From positions 1 through 6,371 of the forward strand of contig JAAFHR010000054.1 of assembly GCA_013298455.1 (NCBI GenBank): a stretch of DNA of 6,371 nucleotides, in the 5' to 3' direction. Numbering within the stretch: the first letter of the stretch is position 1; every line of letters starts with the position of its first letter. This stretch comes from Betaproteobacteria bacterium. GTDB taxonomy: Bacteria > Pseudomonadota > Gammaproteobacteria > Burkholderiales > Casimicrobiaceae. The translations under genes and the position numbers were made by a program. This document shows, piece after piece, positions 4,257 to 6,371 of this stretch. The notes under the pieces are model-generated. The model searched no databases, was not told where the DNA came from, and worked only from the letters and a program-made list of their open reading frames with translations.

Positions 4257-6371
4257 ATGAGTTCCCTCTTCGATGCCGCGCGATCCAGCGGCGACACGAT
4301 TTCTGCCTTGGTGCAGGATTTAGCCGCGAAAGCGCCTGCTGCGCATCGCGACGCGCTTCGTGTTGATGGCGCGATTGCTCCGCACTGGCAGACGTTTTTC
4401 AAAAAAGCTTGCGATGCACTTCCCGGTCGCGAGGAGGATGCGCTCGCCTCGTCGATCACGTCACGTTTTGCAGAGCTCGACGCGACGCTGCGCCGTCGAA
4501 TTGACGACAACGGCGTCACCTACAACCTGTATTCCGATGCGGTGAGCCAGCCGCGTCCTTGGTCGCTCGATCTGTTGCCTTCGATCATCAGCGAGCGCGA
4601 ATGGGCGTTGATCGAGGCCGGCGCGGTGCAGCGGGCACGATTGCTGAACGACGTGTTGGCCGACGTCTACGGCGCACAAACGCTCATCAAAGACGGCTCA
4701 CTACCTTTGGCATTGGTGCAGGGGCATCCCGGCTATGTACGACCTGCGCACGGCATTGTGCCGCGCGGAAAAACGTTTTTGCACATCGTGGCTTTTGATT
4801 TGGCCTGCGGTCCGGATGGTCGCTGGTGGATCGTGTCGCAGCGCACGCAAGCGCCCTCGGGCTTGGGCTATTTGCTTGAAAATCGAATGATCGTGTCGCG
4901 TCTCTTTCCCGAGGCGTTTCGCGCGTTAAAAATCGAGCGCGTGGTGGGCGCCTACAAGGGCTTGATTGCGAGCCTGTTGGCGCATTCCAAAGCGGGGAGC
5001 GATGCACGAATCGTACTCCTGACGCCCGGGCCCTACAACGAAACGTATTTCGAACACGTTTATCTGGCGCGCTACTTGGGCATCACGCTCGTGGAGGGCG
5101 GTGATCTGGTTGTTCGAGATGAAAAGGTGTGGCTCAAGACGCTCAAGGGCTTGGAGCCCGTTGACGTGATTCTGCGGCGCTTGGACGATGATTTCATGGA
5201 TCCGCTGGAGCTGCGAGCCGATTCAGCGCTGGGCATTCCGGGCTTGATGCAGGCGTATCGTGCGGGCAATGTAGTGCTCGCCAATGCCCCGGGTTCGAGC
5301 TTTTTGGAGTCAACGGCGGTGCTCGCGTTCTTGCCAAAAATTTGCGAAAAACTCTACGGCGAAAAGCTCGCGATGCCGTCGATTGCGAGCTGGTGGTGTG
5401 GCGAAAAATCGGCAATGCGCTCGATGTTGCCGCAGCTCGCGAAGTACGTCGTGAAGCCAACCTACAACGACAAGTCGCGCCGCTTCGTGCCGGTGATGGG
5501 CAAATCGCTTTCATCGAAAGAGATCGAACAATGGACCGGGCGCATCGCGATGCACCCCGAGGATTTCACCGCGCAGGCGTATCTGCCGGTGTCGCATACG
5601 CCAAGTTGGCAAGGTGTGGCTGAGGATTCGCCGTCGCGTGCGGCCATCGGCTCTCGCGCCGCGATGCTTCGGGTGTTTGCGCTCTCAGATGGCGAAGGCA
5701 AATGGCGCGTGTTACCGGGCGGCTTGGCTCGAATTGCGCCCGAAGGCCGCGAGATCGTTTCGATGTACCGAGGCGGCAGTTCGGCTGACGTATGGGCCAT
5801 CACCGGTCGGGTGCGCGAGGACACCGCTCCCCTCTCAAAAACACTCACGCCGATCAACGTAGCGCGGGCAACCTTGGGCGTCGCAAGCCGCGCTGCGGAA
5901 AATCTGTTTTGGTTTGGTCGCTACACCGAGCGATTGGAAAACACCACGCGCCTTGCTCGCGTGGTGCTCGAAGCGCTCTCCACCAACGATGAGGAATTGC
6001 CGACCACGCAAAACTGGCTTTCTCGGCTTGCGATCACCAACGGTTTGGTCGCCAAGGAAGTGCCGAGCATTCGCCAATCGGCACAAGTGTTTGAGCGCGC
6101 ATTGATCGCGTCTCTCTCGGATCGAACCGCCAAGCTCGGTGCGTACAGCGTGGCAGCCACGCTCTCGTCCTTGCAGTTTTCGGCGTTTTCGGTGCGCGAA
6201 CGATTGGCACTCGAGCAGTGGACTTTAGTGGCGACCAGCACGCAGCAATTCGCCGCAATGATGAGCGGCGCGGAGCATGATCCATCGACTAACACCGCAA
6301 AAGCGCCGCGCACCAAAGCCAGCTTGGCATTGAGCGCTGAAGCCGAAGCACCCGCAACAGCGCTCAGTCGC
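4257..6371 (+). CDS. Circularly permuted ATP-grasp protein fused to an alpha-E (DUF403) domain, 3' truncated
   Basis: The first 705 residues are visible, with no stop before the window end; fused family members are usually about 800-900 residues, so roughly 100-200 are missing. The circularly permuted ATP-grasp region (DUF404/DUF407) spans about residues 35-525. It shows LLNDVLADVYG (129-139), DGRWWIVSQRTQAPSGLGYL (187-206), LENR (207-210), LLTPGPYNETYFEH (254-267), VDVILRRLDDDFMDPLELR (302-320), MPSIASWWCG (373-382), VVKPTYNDKSRR (398-409) and LPGGLARIA (486-494). The alpha-E domain starts near 531, with SRAAENLFWFGRYTERLEN at 544-562. ATP-grasp enzymes form amide bonds through acyl-phosphates; the role of alpha-E is unproven. 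ATG 4257 is the first start after TAA 4245, and GAIAPHWQTF soon follows as in homologues. No Shine-Dalgarno or separate promoter is visible, so co-transcription with the preceding gene is likely. An Ala/Ser/Thr/Lys-rich stretch at 673-705 interrupts the alpha-E region. The protein is probably cytoplasmic. Confidence 0.92.
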   Translation, partial: MSSLFDAARSSGDTISALVQDLAAKAPAAHRDALRVDGAIAPHWQTFFKKACDALPGREEDALASSITSRFAELDATLRRRIDDNGVTYNLYSDAVSQPRPWSLDLLPSIISEREWALIEAGAVQRARLLNDVLADVYGAQTLIKDGSLPLALVQGHPGYVRPAHGIVPRGKTFLHIVAFDLACGPDGRWWIVSQRTQAPSGLGYLLENRMIVSRLFPEAFRALKIERVVGAYKGLIASLLAHSKAGSDARIVLLTPGPYNETYFEHVYLARYLGITLVEGGDLVVRDEKVWLKTLKGLEPVDVILRRLDDDFMDPLELRADSALGIPGLMQAYRAGNVVLANAPGSSFLESTAVLAFLPKICEKLYGEKLAMPSIASWWCGEKSAMRSMLPQLAKYVVKPTYNDKSRRFVPVMGKSLSSKEIEQWTGRIAMHPEDFTAQAYLPVSHTPSWQGVAEDSPSRAAIGSRAAMLRVFALSDGEGKWRVLPGGLARIAPEGREIVSMYRGGSSADVWAITGRVREDTAPLSKTLTPINVARATLGVASRAAENLFWFGRYTERLENTTRLARVVLEALSTNDEELPTTQNWLSRLAITNGLVAKEVPSIRQSAQVFERALIASLSDRTAKLGAYSVAATLSSLQFSAFSVRERLALEQWTLVATSTQQFAAMMSGAEHDPSTNTAKAPRTKASLALSAEAEAPATALSR

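Noticed and set aside
3994..4260. An 88-codon + strand frame crossing the end of the DUF2126 gene and both REP-like repeats
   Set aside because: Its N-terminal part is an alternative frame of the upstream gene, and the rest is translated repeat sequence (SPLPSPARGRGG type), a known artefact of such repeats.
4311..4313. GTG at 4311 as an alternative start of the ATP-grasp gene
   Set aside because: It also lacks a Shine-Dalgarno sequence, and ATG 4257 is the first start after the in-frame TAA at 4245. Nothing favours the shorter form.

Overview
The window comes from a moderately GC-rich proteobacterium, most likely a betaproteobacterium such as a member of the Burkholderiales. This is an inference from three things: a class I c-type cytochrome of the c4/c553 kind, GC-rich hairpin repeats of the 'CCCTCTCCCGC…GCGGGAGAGGG + TGAGGGTG' type, and a large transglutaminase/DUF2126 gene next to an ATP-grasp/alpha-E gene. 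Genus or species cannot be read from the sequence. All recognisable genes lie on the + strand.

Layout. Positions 1-270 hold the 3' end of a c-type cytochrome gene, with CNVCH as its haem site. Positions 271-575 are an intergenic region with an AT-rich block. That block contains a good sigma70-type promoter (TTGATA, 17 nt, TATACT) and is followed by a structured leader of about 180 nt. Positions 576-4052 encode a complete 1158-residue protein: a bacterial transglutaminase N-terminal domain, a transglutaminase core with Cys180/His229/Asp245, and a large DUF2126 putative amidoligase domain. Positions 4053-4256 are a spacer carrying two copies of a REP-like hairpin repeat in opposite orientation. 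A third small hairpin in this spacer overlaps the second copy. Positions 4257-6371 encode the first 705 residues of a circularly permuted ATP-grasp protein fused to an alpha-E (DUF403) domain. This gene runs off the window without a stop.

How the genes fit together. Comparative genomics (the amidoligase survey by Iyer, Aravind and colleagues) places DUF2126 amidoligases, circularly permuted ATP-grasp proteins, alpha-E proteins and transglutaminase-like proteases in one conserved neighbourhood. That neighbourhood is predicted to make and process a peptide or a peptide-like protein modification. The two large genes here are the core of such a locus, and both key enzymes are multi-domain fusions. 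To my knowledge the substrate and product are not established. The cytochrome is probably an unrelated neighbour, because it is separated by a promoter and a possible stem-loop.

The most useful observations are the two-gene predicted ligase/transglutaminase system itself, the low-complexity linkers inside both enzymes, the inverted REP-like pair between the two genes, and the structured leader ahead of the first one. Neither large gene has a clear Shine-Dalgarno sequence.
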